A stretch of DNA of 64,000 bases from Streptosporangium roseum DSM 43021. GTDB taxonomy: Bacteria > Actinomycetota > Actinomycetes > Streptosporangiales > Streptosporangiaceae. The notes beneath the pieces were generated by a model. It was given only the letters and a program-made list of their open reading frames with translations. It was not told the DNA's origin and did no database searches. Shown here in pieces: positions 34,401 through 40,656 of the stretch. Within the stretch, counting starts at the first letter, position 1. Every line of letters starts with the position of its first letter. A program made the position numbers and the translations under genes. The DNA lies in NCBI RefSeq assembly GCF_000024865.1, contig NC_013595.1, positions 1,116,001 through 1,180,000 of the forward strand, given 5' to 3'.

Positions 34401-37232
34401 AAGGTCATGAACGCCGTCATGACCTCCGGCACCCCGGGGAACAACTGCCCAGCCGGGAGCCCCGCCCCGGCCTGCGCCTCGGCGGTGACCGTGCTGACCC
34501 CGGTCCTGGCCGTCTCCAAGAGCGCGGACAGGAGCACGGTCACGCCCGGCGGCACGATCGCCTACACGATCACGGTCGCCAACACCGGCCAGGCGCCGTA
34601 CACCGGGGCGACGGTGACCGACCGGCTCACGCGGGTGCTCCCGGACGCCGTATACAACGGCGACGCGGCCGCCACGGCCGGCACGGTCACCTTCGCCGGC
34701 TCCGACCTGACCTGGACCGGTGACCTCGCGGCCGGCGCGAGCGCCACGATCACCTACACGGTCACCGTGCGCGACCCCGATCCTGGCGACAAGCAGATCG
34801 TCAACAGGGCCTTCTCCGACACCCTGGGCAGCACCTGCCCGTCCACCGGGTCCGTTCCGGCCTGCACGACGCTCGTCACCGTGCTCGTCCCGGCCCTGAG
34901 GATCGTCAAGGCCGCCAACACCGTCGTCGCCACCCCAGGCGAGACGGTCGGCTACACGGTCACGGTCACCAACACCGGGCAGACGCCGTACACCGGGGCG
35001 ACCGTCGCCGACGCGCTGGCCGGGGTGCTGGACGACGCGGTCTACAACGGCGACGCGGTCGCGACGAGCGGCACGGTCACCTTCGCCGGCTCCGACCTGA
35101 CCTGGACCGGCGACCTCGCGGCCGGGGCGTCGGCGACCGTCGACTACTCGGTCACCGTCGACATCCCCGACACCGGCGACAGGCTGCTCACCGGCGCCGC
35201 CACGTCGAACGCGCCCGGCAGCACCTGCCCGGCGGGCACCACGGACCCGGCGTGCGTCTCGACGGTCACCGTCCTGATCCCCGGCCTGGCCGTCTCCACC
35301 GTCGCCGACCGGGCGACCACGACCCCCGGCGGCACCGCGCGGTACACGGTCACGATCGCCAACACCGGCCAGACCGCCTACAGCGGCATCAGCGTCAGCG
35401 ACGTGCTGACGGAGGTGCTGGACGACGCCGCCTACAACGGCGACGCCACCGCCACGGCGGGCACCGTCGTGTTCAGCGGTCCCGTCCTGACCTGGACCGG
35501 CGACCTGGCGACAGGCGAGACGGTGACCGTCGCCTACACCGTGACCGTCGCCGATCCCGACACCGGGGACAAGGTCATGACCGGTACCGTCGCCTCGTCG
35601 GCACCGGGCAGTACCTGCCCGGTGGGCTCCACCGCGCCCGCCTGCGGCGCGACCGTCACCGTGCTGATCCCCGCCCTGGACATCGTCAAGACCGCCGGCG
35701 CGCCGGCCACCGTCCCCGGAGGCACGGTCGGCTACACGATCACGGTCACCAACTCCGGGCAGACGCCGTACACCGGGGCGAGCGTCGCCGACTCACTGCA
35801 GGGCCTGCTGGACGACGCCGCCTACAACGGGGACGCCGCCGCCACCACCGGGGTGCTCGCCTACGCGGAGCCGGTGCTGACCTGGACCGGCGACCTGGCG
35901 GTCGGCGCGAGCGCCACGATCACCTACTCCATCACGGCGAACGGCACCGCCACCGGTGACAAGACCCTCACCAACGTCGTCACCTCGGACGCTCCGGGAA
36001 GCACCTGCCCCGCCCAGGGCACCGCCCCGGCGTGCTCCACGCTCGTACGCCTGCTCGTGCCGGAGTTGACGATCGTCAGGAGCGCCGACCGGGCGACCGT
36101 CGTCGCGGGCGGCACCGTCCGCTACACGATCACGGTCACCAACACCGGCGAGACCGGCTACCCCGGCGCCACGGTCACGGACCGGCTGGCGGGGGCGCTG
36201 GACGACGCGGTCCACAACGGCGACGCCGTCGCCACCACCGGGGTGCTCGCCTACGCCGAACCGGAGCTGACCTGGACCGGCGACCTCGCGGTCGGCGCCA
36301 CGGTGACGATCACCTACTCGGTCGCCGTGGCCTACCCGGCCCGGGGTGACCGGCTCCTGTCCGGGACCGTCGTCTCCGCCGTACCCGGTTCGACCTGCCC
36401 GGCGGGCGGGACCGACCCGCGCTGCACGGCGACGGCGACCGTCCTGGTCCCGGCGCTCGGCATCACCAAGACCGCGGACACCGGCGGCGAGGTCGTCGCG
36501 GGCGGCACCCTCCGCTACACGGTCGTCGTCACCAACACCGGTGAGGCGCCCTACGACGCCGCCACGGTCACGGACCGGCTGGCGGGAGTGCTGGATGACG
36601 CGGTCTACAACGGCGACGCCGTCGCCACCACCGGCGTCCTGGCCTACGCCGAACCGGAGCTGACCTGGACGGGCGCGCTACCCGTGGACGCCAGCGCCGT
36701 CGTCACCTTCAGCGTCACCGTCGCCGACCCGGCCACCGGGAACGCCGAACTGGACAACCAGGTCACCTCGACGACCACCGGCAGCACCTGCCCGGCCGGT
36801 GGGACCGACCCGCGCTGCTCCGTCGTGACCTCCGTGGCAGCCACGAGCATGACCCTGACCGGCGCGACCGAGGACTTCACACTGACCGGCCCGCCGAACA
36901 CGACCGTGCGGGGCGAGGACGTGGTCACGATGACGGTCGTCACCAACAGCGTCGACGGCTACACCGTCACCGCGCGGGCGGCCGCGGCCGAGCTCTCCCC
37001 GGCGCAGCCCGGCGTGACCGTCGGCATCCCCGTCGCCAACCTGCGCGTGCGCGAGCACGGCACCTCGACCTTCCGGTCCCTGTCCACCACCGACCCGGTG
37101 CTCGTGTACGACAAGCCGCTCCCGTCGGCACCGGGCGGGGACGGCATCAGCAACGACTACGAGGTCGACATCCCATTTGTCCCGACCGGCCGCTACACGG
37201 TGACGATCGACTACGTCGCGACGGCCAGATGA
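25497..37232 (+). CDS. Giant secreted lectin-like/DUF11-repeat surface protein
   Basis: 3,911 residues from the ATG at 25497 (GGGAG eight bases upstream). An atypically long signal peptide ends in ALTGTQAAAAAAAG near residue 58. Domains: bacterial L-type-lectin-like fold (about 59-370), one DUF11-like domain (373-498), IPT/TIG (503-607), two fibronectin-III (607-792), three Ig-like He_PIG repeats (about 796-1055, each with GTAPYTWSVGAGSLPPGLTL), then 21 DUF11 repeats of about 130 residues (1056-3782) and a unique beta-rich C-terminus. Each DUF11 repeat has a core like LDDAxYNGDAAAT and a Cys pair (STCP ... RC). There is no LPxTG or C-terminal helix. It is probably a cell-surface adhesin or fibre; ligand and anchoring are unknown. 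Confidence 0.9.
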   Translation: MSEWPGVRAGTRPGRRGRDVVGAVAWTPRHRRRVARIMALALTGSALTGTQAAAAAAAGTLLFSQPFRNNTANGTGAVVLPALPSGTGTTNFACLTASGNTSTGVLRSCTTSTDSAGSGKLRLTNATTSKAGGVFSATSVPTSQGLDVTFNTYQYGGGGADGITFVLAAVDPANPQSPANIGQLGGALGYSANGGSPGLAYGYLGIGFDVYGNFSNSTYQGSGCTNPAYIGTGSVRVPGQVLVRGPGNGTVGYCALNSTATSTSSSALALRASARTAVPVQIGINPTSSVLTTAAGLAVPANSYRMVVTLVGGATRTLTGTLPSVTSGLYPSSWLNASGIPRQLAFGWVASTGGVTDFHEIDEAAVSTISAVPELTVAQTGYIASTLAPGDPVTYNVVAGVAAGLPETSPVSITQTMPAGTVPVGAYGTGWVCDAPSGRSITCTNGNGPFAAGAALPALTVVGIVTGGNVTPALVQSATVATASSIDASPAYSSSTTAGTLPAAPGGIAVSPALGSIAGGNTVTVSGTNISNATAVEIGTTAQQEAGTPVVLLPCAAGVTTGCFTINANGTLTIPSMPARATNGAVNINIVTRGLDAAATYTYVASPGTPTTPTAVAGVTSATVSWTAPAGNGGAITGYIVTPYRNGVAQTPVSFDASATSRTLTGLTADVPYTFTVAAVNAIGTGSAGPASNPVVPYNVPGRPVITAATAGTSSATLTWTAPAGNGSAITGYVVTPYVNGVAQPTQTFNSAATTQSVTGLTPGTAYTFTVTAVNAAGPGQPSEPSATATPNSPPAFTFPAPPAGEVGAAYSVPLTVSAGTAPYTWSVGAGSLPPGLTLNASTGVLSGTPTAAGGYSFTARVTDAGNVSTTREVTLVIAPRPAFTFPAPPGGEVGVAYSVPLTVSGGTAPYTWSVGAGSLPPGLTLNASTGVLSGTPTAAGGYSFTVKVLDAQNQSDTTAVSLTIVPQPAFTFPAPPAAQVGVTYSVPLTVSGGTAPYTWSVGAGSLPPGLTLNASTGELSGTPAATGSHPVTFRAVDANGQATTRAVTLVVTSGPLVVVKTASASSAVAGGTVGYTITVNNTGPSAFTGVTVNDALAGILDDAAYNGDAAATAGAVSFAAQTLTWTGDVAAGTTVTITYSITVNSPGTGNKVLANAVTSPTVGSTCPAGGGDPRCSATVTVAGLSIVKTADVTTATPGGTVRFTVTATNNGQTPYTGATFGDALAGVLDDAVYNGNATATSGSLSFSGSTLTWTGNLAVGASTTVTYTVTVRNPDPGDRSLAGTVLSGTPGSTCPQGNPGPQCTAVVTVLVPALAITSSADATTTTPGSVVRYTFTASNTGQTPYAGTSFTTSLVGALDDAAFNGDLAATSGSAVLNPDGTITWTGDLAVGAAVTVTGSVTVKSPDNGDRVLRTSVTSGAPGSTCPVGNQSPACLTGVSVLVPGLTITKTADVSATTPGSVVRHTIAVTNSGQTPYTAATVADALAGVLDDATYNADAAATSGSVGYAGSTLTWVGDLDVGASATITYSVTVRDPDPGDMTLTGTVSSPTTGSNCPAGSGDSRCAGSVTVLVPQLTITTATGGATTTPGAVVPYTVTLANTGQTPYTGAGARFVIADVLDDATYNGDLTTDAGSLSVAPDGAILWAGDIAAGATVTITGSVTVHAPVTGDKVLRTSVTSAAPGSTCPVIGATSPGCFTVVTVLVPALTITNTADTQSATPGDTVTYTITVANTGETPYTGARVTESLTRVLDDAVYNGDAAATTGTVTFAGTDLSWSGDLAVGASATITYSVTVRDPDPGDRQIAAVVISPTQGGNCPAGGTDPRCAAAVAVLVPELTISKSADATTAAPGSTVQYTVTVTDSGQTPYTGATVTDLLAGVLDDAVYNGDAAATTGTVGVAGTDLSWSGDLAVGASATITYSVTVRDPDPGDALLTSTAVSPARGSNCQAGSTDPRCTVSVPVARLVLEQGYTRTGAAPGSVVRLNATFTNTGQVPYTGIRVFSASGDTVDDAIPNGDQVADSGTLVLDAQGITWTGNIPVGGVVNITGTLTLKNPPTGDRTLTGTLVSEAPGTTCPPGGSDPRCTSRLDVLVPGLTITKAADTAATVQGGTVGYTVTVTNSGQTPYTGAAFTDALAGVLDDAVYNGDAAATTGTVGVAGTDLSWSGDLAVGASATITYSVTVRAPDPGDRSLTGTVSSPTTGNNCAPASGDPRCTSSVIVLIPALTITKSVTPTTAVPGSTLTYTITAANTGQLPYTGAAFTDALAGVLDDAVYNGDAAATTGTVTFAGTDLSWSGDLAVGASATITYTVTVDNPVTGDRNLASTITSATPGTTCPAGGTDPRCGTGVPVTQATTLTFDKSADTRSVAQGEVVTYTITISNSGLIPYNGAAFTDSLAGVLDDAAYNGDAAAGTGLVSVAGPLLSWTGNVPANGSTTVTYSVTAGTPGTGDDILTSTLVSPSPGGNCEAGGGDPRCAATVTVARLSIVTTADAPTTEPGDVVRYTTVMTNTGQTPYNGTSVLFNGYGGLDDAVPGGDQVATSGSLSLGLDGLTWTGSIPVGGSVTLTGSVTVNNPDLGDRVIPLTVVSAAQGSTCPVATAPGCTVIVNVLIPELTITKAADRNAAVPGGAVAYTITIANTGQTPYTGATATDSLAGLLDDAAYNGDAAATTGTVGFAGQTLTWSGDLAVGATATVTYSATADTPDVGDKLLTNSVVSTEAGSTCPPASANAACSARVVVLTPALTIVKTADRASATPGDTVTYTVNVTNTGQVPFAAADFADALAGVLDDAVYNGDATATTGTVTFAGQALGWTGGLAPGQGATVTYSVTTGSPGTGDQRLTGEVTSTTAGTTCPAGGTDTRCSNTVLISRITITASADVATAIPTGVVHHTVTIANTGQTPYGSAVVDGLLADVFDDAAYNGDGTASAGNLTFVPGSGQARWEGPLAVGDTVTVTFSVTVRNPDPGDKVMNAVMTSGTPGNNCPAGSPAPACASAVTVLTPVLAVSKSADRSTVTPGGTIAYTITVANTGQAPYTGATVTDRLTRVLPDAVYNGDAAATAGTVTFAGSDLTWTGDLAAGASATITYTVTVRDPDPGDKQIVNRAFSDTLGSTCPSTGSVPACTTLVTVLVPALRIVKAANTVVATPGETVGYTVTVTNTGQTPYTGATVADALAGVLDDAVYNGDAVATSGTVTFAGSDLTWTGDLAAGASATVDYSVTVDIPDTGDRLLTGAATSNAPGSTCPAGTTDPACVSTVTVLIPGLAVSTVADRATTTPGGTARYTVTIANTGQTAYSGISVSDVLTEVLDDAAYNGDATATAGTVVFSGPVLTWTGDLATGETVTVAYTVTVADPDTGDKVMTGTVASSAPGSTCPVGSTAPACGATVTVLIPALDIVKTAGAPATVPGGTVGYTITVTNSGQTPYTGASVADSLQGLLDDAAYNGDAAATTGVLAYAEPVLTWTGDLAVGASATITYSITANGTATGDKTLTNVVTSDAPGSTCPAQGTAPACSTLVRLLVPELTIVRSADRATVVAGGTVRYTITVTNTGETGYPGATVTDRLAGALDDAVHNGDAVATTGVLAYAEPELTWTGDLAVGATVTITYSVAVAYPARGDRLLSGTVVSAVPGSTCPAGGTDPRCTATATVLVPALGITKTADTGGEVVAGGTLRYTVVVTNTGEAPYDAATVTDRLAGVLDDAVYNGDAVATTGVLAYAEPELTWTGALPVDASAVVTFSVTVADPATGNAELDNQVTSTTTGSTCPAGGTDPRCSVVTSVAATSMTLTGATEDFTLTGPPNTTVRGEDVVTMTVVTNSVDGYTVTARAAAAELSPAQPGVTVGIPVANLRVREHGTSTFRSLSTTDPVLVYDKPLPSAPGGDGISNDYEVDIPFVPTGRYTVTIDYVATAR
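27883..28660 (+). repeat. Three He_PIG (Ig-like) repeats in giant protein
   Basis: Three consecutive units of about 260 bases encode AFTFPAPP ... GLTLNASTG ... LSGTP domains. The nucleotide sequence of the central 100 bases is nearly identical in all three, which points to recent duplication or gene conversion. Confidence 0.85.
28663..36840 (+). repeat. Array of 21 DUF11 repeats, about 390 bp each
   Basis: I count 21 in-frame units, each opening with a strand like LTITKTAD and closing with a Cys pair and a TVLVPx linker. Several neighbouring units (for example repeats 6, 7, 9 and 10) are almost identical in their middle third. Units 3, 5, 8 and 12 form a distinct subtype with a TGSVTV-like strand in place of TYSVTV. 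Confidence 0.88.
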
Positions 37233-37338
37233 CGTGCCACCGGGGGCGCAGACGACGTCCCCCCGCACGCACCCGAGTCCATGAGTCCCGAATCCAGAGT
37301 TCATGAGCCGAATCCATGAGTGACCCGAAGGAGAAACC

Positions 37339-38013
37339 ATGGCAGAGACCCGTTCCCCCGGCACCGCGCGGCGTGCCGCCGCCGTCTGCGGAGCCGGCGC
37401 GGCCCTGTTCCTCGCCCTTGCCGCACCCGCGGCGGCGTCCCCGCACAAGCCGCGCCCGCACGAGGAGGGCGGGAAGAAGGCCGCGGAGCCGGCCCCCACG
37501 CTGAGCATCAGCGTCGACAACGGCCGCACCAGCGCCAAGGAGGGAGACAGGCTCAGCTACACCGTGACCGTCCGCAACATCGGCACGACCGACGCGAGCG
37601 ACCTCCGTCTCACCCAGAGCCTGCCGGCCGGGCTGAAACTCGTCTCGGCCGACCGCGACGGCAAGGCGAAGGCGGGGCATGTCACCTGGACCGTCGACCT
37701 GAAGGCCGGCAGGAACGCCACCTTCCACACCACCGCCGTGGTGCAGGCCACGCCGGACGACCTGCTGCGCCTGGCCACCGTCGCCTGCGCGAGCGCCGAG
37801 ACGGACGACAAGCCGATCGTCTGCGCCACCCACTCCGACCAGCTGCCGGCCGGCGCCGCGGTGGCCGACGCCGCCCGGCCGTCCGCCACGCCCGCGCCCG
37901 CCCGCCCGTGGTACGTCCTCGCGGGGGCCGGCCTGCTGGTCCTGATGGTGTTCGGGCTGTGGACCGGTCGCCTCACGAAGCTCGGCGACCGCCCGCGGCG
38001 CTCGCCCTCCTGA
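37339..38013 (+). CDS. Membrane-anchored single-DUF11 protein
   Basis: 224 residues with a signal peptide (about 1-35, ending APAAAS), a Lys/Pro-rich linker, one DUF11-type domain (LSISVDNGRTSAKEGDRLSY, about 52-165), an Ala/Pro linker and a C-terminal helix (WYVLAGAGLLVLMVFGLW) with a basic tail. An AAGGAGAAACC ribosome-binding site precedes the ATG. It lies 106 bases after the giant DUF11 gene and is probably co-transcribed. The shared domain type suggests it could hold the giant protein at the membrane through DUF11-DUF11 contacts; that is inference. Confidence 0.82.
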   Translation: MAETRSPGTARRAAAVCGAGAALFLALAAPAAASPHKPRPHEEGGKKAAEPAPTLSISVDNGRTSAKEGDRLSYTVTVRNIGTTDASDLRLTQSLPAGLKLVSADRDGKAKAGHVTWTVDLKAGRNATFHTTAVVQATPDDLLRLATVACASAETDDKPIVCATHSDQLPAGAAVADAARPSATPAPARPWYVLAGAGLLVLMVFGLWTGRLTKLGDRPRRSPS

Positions 38014-38026
38014 CGCTCCGAGCCCC

Positions 38027-38062
38027 CGTGTACGGCCCGCACCCCGGTGCGGGCCGTACACG
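38027..38062 (+). terminator. 17-bp stem bidirectional terminator
   Basis: CGTGTACGGCCCGCACC (38027-38043) pairs perfectly with GGTGCGGGCCGTACACG (38046-38062). It lies between the convergent DUF11 gene and the PIN gene (stop at 38067) and can serve both strands. TTGTTC follows on the plus side. Confidence 0.85.
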
Positions 38063-38066
38063 TTGT

Positions 38067-38534
38067 TCAGGAATGGGACCGAAGCTGTGTGTCCAGGGTC
38101 CAGATGCCGACCTCCACGTTGACGACCCTGGTGCGGTAGAGCTCCCGTTCGGCCAGGATGCAGAGGTCTCCCAGACCCAGCTTGGCCATCACGTGGTCGG
38201 AGAACGGTGTCCCGGTCCCGGCTCCCGCAAGCAGCGAGTGGAGGAAGTCCTCGCCCCACTCGACGGTGTGGAGCACCCAGGGAGCTCGGCCGGTGATGAC
38301 GAGTTCGAGGAGGGCGTGCAGCTTGTCGGCACGGTCCCTGCGGACCCTGCCGTCGGAGAGCTGGGCGATGTGATTACCGGTCTCGATGACGGCGGTGATG
38401 GGCAGGATGAGATCACACTCCTGCCTTTTCTCCTTCAGTTCTCGGGCGACCGCCTCGTAGTCCTGGTTTCTGCCGGGGACGTCGAGAAGATTGCAAAGTA
38501 TCGAGGTGTCGACGAACTCCACTTTCCGGACCAC
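38067..38534 (-). CDS. PIN-domain nuclease paired with AAA ATPase
   Basis: 155 residues. PIN domains are metal-dependent single-strand ribonucleases. The acidic quartet is visible: Asp in FVDTSILCNLLD (residue 9), Glu in AVIETGNH (about 51), Asp in LGLGDLCILAE (about 122) and Asp near the end in IWTLDTQL. The start is two bases after the stop of the upstream ATPase, so the pair is translationally coupled. It is not a standard VapC: no small antitoxin gene is present, and the partner is a 455-residue ATPase. Role as a toxin or defence effector is inferred from context. Confidence 0.8.
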   Translation of the reverse strand: MVRKVEFVDTSILCNLLDVPGRNQDYEAVARELKEKRQECDLILPITAVIETGNHIAQLSDGRVRRDRADKLHALLELVITGRAPWVLHTVEWGEDFLHSLLAGAGTGTPFSDHVMAKLGLGDLCILAERELYRTRVVNVEVGIWTLDTQLRSHS

Positions 38535-38536
38535 CG

Positions 38537-39904
38537 TCAGCCGATCCCCATGAGCCGGTCGAACTCGGTGAAGTCACGGGCCGGAGCGGGTGCCCGCTCC
38601 AGAAGGCCGGAGGAGACGATCGTGCCGAGATCGCCTTGAGCCATCAAGCTGGGGTAGCCCTCCATCTCCGGAAGTTTCCGAAGGTGGGAAAGACCGGTGT
38701 CGCGGTCACGGGAGCAGACGACGACGTGCTCATGATCCTCCGCTTCGAGAGCCGAAAGCAGGGCGGGACTGTGGGTCGTGAAGATCACTTGGGAGGCGTT
38801 TTCCTGTGTGGCCTGCTTGACGAGGCCAAGTATCTCGGTGGCTTGGGAGGGGTGCAGGCCGTTCTCCAACTCTTCGATCACCAGAGTCGGGGGGCGGCCG
38901 TCATCCTCCGCGCCGCGCCCGCCGAGATCGAGGTCCTGCCCCTGACGGAGGAGGCTTGTGGCGATGGCCGCGAACCTCAGCAGGCCGTCGCTCATCTCCC
39001 TGGCCGGCGTGACGGCCCCGTCCTCCCGCAGGGCCAGCATCACGTCGTTGAGCGGTGAGCGGATGACCTCGATCCCCGTCACCTCGTGTTCGACGAGCCC
39101 CTGCACGCCGGCGACGAGTTGCCGGAACCGCTGGGGATCGTTCTCCCTCATGTGGCCGACCACGGCGGAGAGATTCTCGGCGGTCCGACGTAGCCGCGTG
39201 TCACGGCTGGGAACGTACTGCCTCATGAGGTGAGGCACGGGGTCCAGGTGGAAGACGCTGCGGAGCGCCTCCAGGACATCCTCCGCGGCCGTGGTGACGC
39301 GGTGCTCGGCCTCCGTCTCTCCCGCGAGCCTGAGTGGGAGCTGGCTGGTGAGCAGCCGGGTGGATCGGAACGGCGCTCTGGGGTCCCGCCCTCGCCGGCC
39401 GTTGTACCAGGTGGCGTCGATGCTGCCGGAGCCAGGGGCCGCGTCCACCGTCTTGAGGAGCTCGTGTGCGATCTGGCCTGCCGGGTTCCGCGTCGAACGG
39501 CGCTTCTCCGACAGGCCGCGGAGGGTCTCGCTGATGATCTCCGGTTCCGGGCGCACCTGAATGGTGACATCGAGCCATATGAGGATGTAGCCGCTCCCGA
39601 CCCGGCTGGGGGACATAACGGTGCAACCAAGTCGGAATTGGTCCGCCCCATGGGGAGGACATCCCTCTATGCCTCCACGCAGGGGTCCTTCGTCACCTCG
39701 CCTGCTGTCCAGCGCGTCAACGAGGTCGGCTCCGGACGCCAGGCGGGACAGCACCTCAAGCCCGTCGAGGGCGTTCGACTTTCCACTGCTGTTGCGGCCG
39801 ATGAGCGTCGTCATGCCACCCAGAGGAAGAGTCGCGTCCCGGAAGGTCTTGAACTCGGTGAGGCGCAGTTCCAGCAGGCGAGACTTCATACGTGAACCGT
39901 ACAT
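38537..39904 (-). CDS. AAA_21/RecF-OLD-type ATPase of putative defence pair
   Basis: 455 residues from the ATG at 39904 (an ATG at 39889, MKSRLLEL, is the alternative). It shows the SMC/RecF-like N-terminus LLELRLTEFKTFRDATLPL, Walker A GRNSSGKSN (36-44), an ABC-signature-like MSDGLLRFAAI (about 305), Walker B LVIEELENGLHP (about 337-348) with two acidic residues, and the H-loop IFTTHSPALLSALE (about 370). There is no Toprim nuclease domain, so it is not a full OLD protein; the nuclease is supplied by the adjacent PIN gene. Similar ATPase-nuclease two-gene units (Septu, Gabija, PARIS) are anti-phage systems. Confidence 0.82.
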   Translation of the reverse strand: MYGSRMKSRLLELRLTEFKTFRDATLPLGGMTTLIGRNSSGKSNALDGLEVLSRLASGADLVDALDSRRGDEGPLRGGIEGCPPHGADQFRLGCTVMSPSRVGSGYILIWLDVTIQVRPEPEIISETLRGLSEKRRSTRNPAGQIAHELLKTVDAAPGSGSIDATWYNGRRGRDPRAPFRSTRLLTSQLPLRLAGETEAEHRVTTAAEDVLEALRSVFHLDPVPHLMRQYVPSRDTRLRRTAENLSAVVGHMRENDPQRFRQLVAGVQGLVEHEVTGIEVIRSPLNDVMLALREDGAVTPAREMSDGLLRFAAIATSLLRQGQDLDLGGRGAEDDGRPPTLVIEELENGLHPSQATEILGLVKQATQENASQVIFTTHSPALLSALEAEDHEHVVVCSRDRDTGLSHLRKLPEMEGYPSLMAQGDLGTIVSSGLLERAPAPARDFTEFDRLMGIG

Positions 39905-39931
39905 GTGCGCCCCCAGCCGCAGGGGGCGCAC
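39905..39931 (-). promoter_or_regulatory. Hairpin covering the ATPase ribosome-binding site
   Basis: On the minus strand GTGCGCCCCC pairs with GGGGGCGCAC over a seven-base loop (arms 39922-39931 and 39905-39914) directly before the ATG at 39904. The only purine-rich candidate ribosome-binding site, GGGGG, is inside the second arm. It may also terminate the ABC operon that ends at 39938. No T-run follows. Confidence 0.55.
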
Positions 39932-39937
39932 GCAGGG

Positions 39938-40654
39938 TCACTCGTCGCCGGTGAGGGAGAAGCTCCGCAGGCGCTGGCCGGCCCAGACGACGGCGCCGAT
40001 GGTGACGATCAGCAGCGCGGGTACGGCGAAGCCGAGGGTGATCTCGGTGGAGAAGAACGGCGAGGACGACAGCTGGTCGGCGATCGACTGGGCCCACTGC
40101 TGGATGGAGAACCTGCGGGCGCCGGGGACGAAGTTGCCCACCACGCCCTCCCAGACCAGCGCGTAGACGATGCCGATCGTCACGGCGTGCCGGGTCAGCA
40201 CGCCCAGCAGCATGAACACCGCGGCGTACGCGACGCCGCCGACGAGGGCGCCGAAGGCGAAGCCGGACGCGACCCCGGATTCGAGGCCGACCAGCAGGTA
40301 GGCCGCGACGAAGGTCGGCACGGCGGCGAACAGCGCGACTATCGAGGCGGCGACCAGGAACTTGGTCTGCGCGATGACCGGGCGGGAGATCGGCTTGGCC
40401 AGCAGGTGGATGATCGTGCCGTCGTCGATCTCGGGAGCGATCACCCCGGTCCCCGCGATCAGGCCCAGCAGCGGCAGCATGGTGCCGATGGCGAAGGTCC
40501 GCATGAGCGTGATCGTGGCGTTCTCGCCGTCGCTGCCGATCAACCGCAGGAGCACGGCCAGTCCGATCAGCACCACCGGCAGTATGATCAGCAGCCAGAT
40601 CCGCCGACGGCCGAGCAGCGCCCGGTAGGAGATTCCGGCGATGACACCGTTCAT
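39938..40654 (-). CDS. ABC-2 type transporter permease
   Basis: 238 residues, about six hydrophobic helices (for example IWLLIILPVVLIGLAVLLRL, LPLLGLIAGTGVIAPEI, IVALFAAVPTFVAAYLLVGL, FMLLGVLTRHAVTIGIVYAL). It contains the ABC-2 motif IDDGTIIHLLAKPISRPVIAQTK typical of ABC-type exporter permeases. It is the fourth and last gene of an overlapping minus-strand ABC operon and follows its ATPase (40657-41571) with a two-base gap. The substrate cannot be read from the sequence. Confidence 0.88.
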   Translation of the reverse strand: MNGVIAGISYRALLGRRRIWLLIILPVVLIGLAVLLRLIGSDGENATITLMRTFAIGTMLPLLGLIAGTGVIAPEIDDGTIIHLLAKPISRPVIAQTKFLVAASIVALFAAVPTFVAAYLLVGLESGVASGFAFGALVGGVAYAAVFMLLGVLTRHAVTIGIVYALVWEGVVGNFVPGARRFSIQQWAQSIADQLSSSPFFSTEITLGFAVPALLIVTIGAVVWAGQRLRSFSLTGDE

Positions 40655-40656
40655 GG

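Noticed and set aside
38067..38534. Ordinary VapBC toxin-antitoxin module
   Set aside because: No small AbrB- or ribbon-helix-helix-type antitoxin is upstream; the coupled upstream gene is a 455-residue ATPase.
38537..39904. Full-length OLD-family nuclease
   Set aside because: The chain ends about 90 residues after the H-loop and shows no Toprim DxD motif, so it is the ATPase part only.
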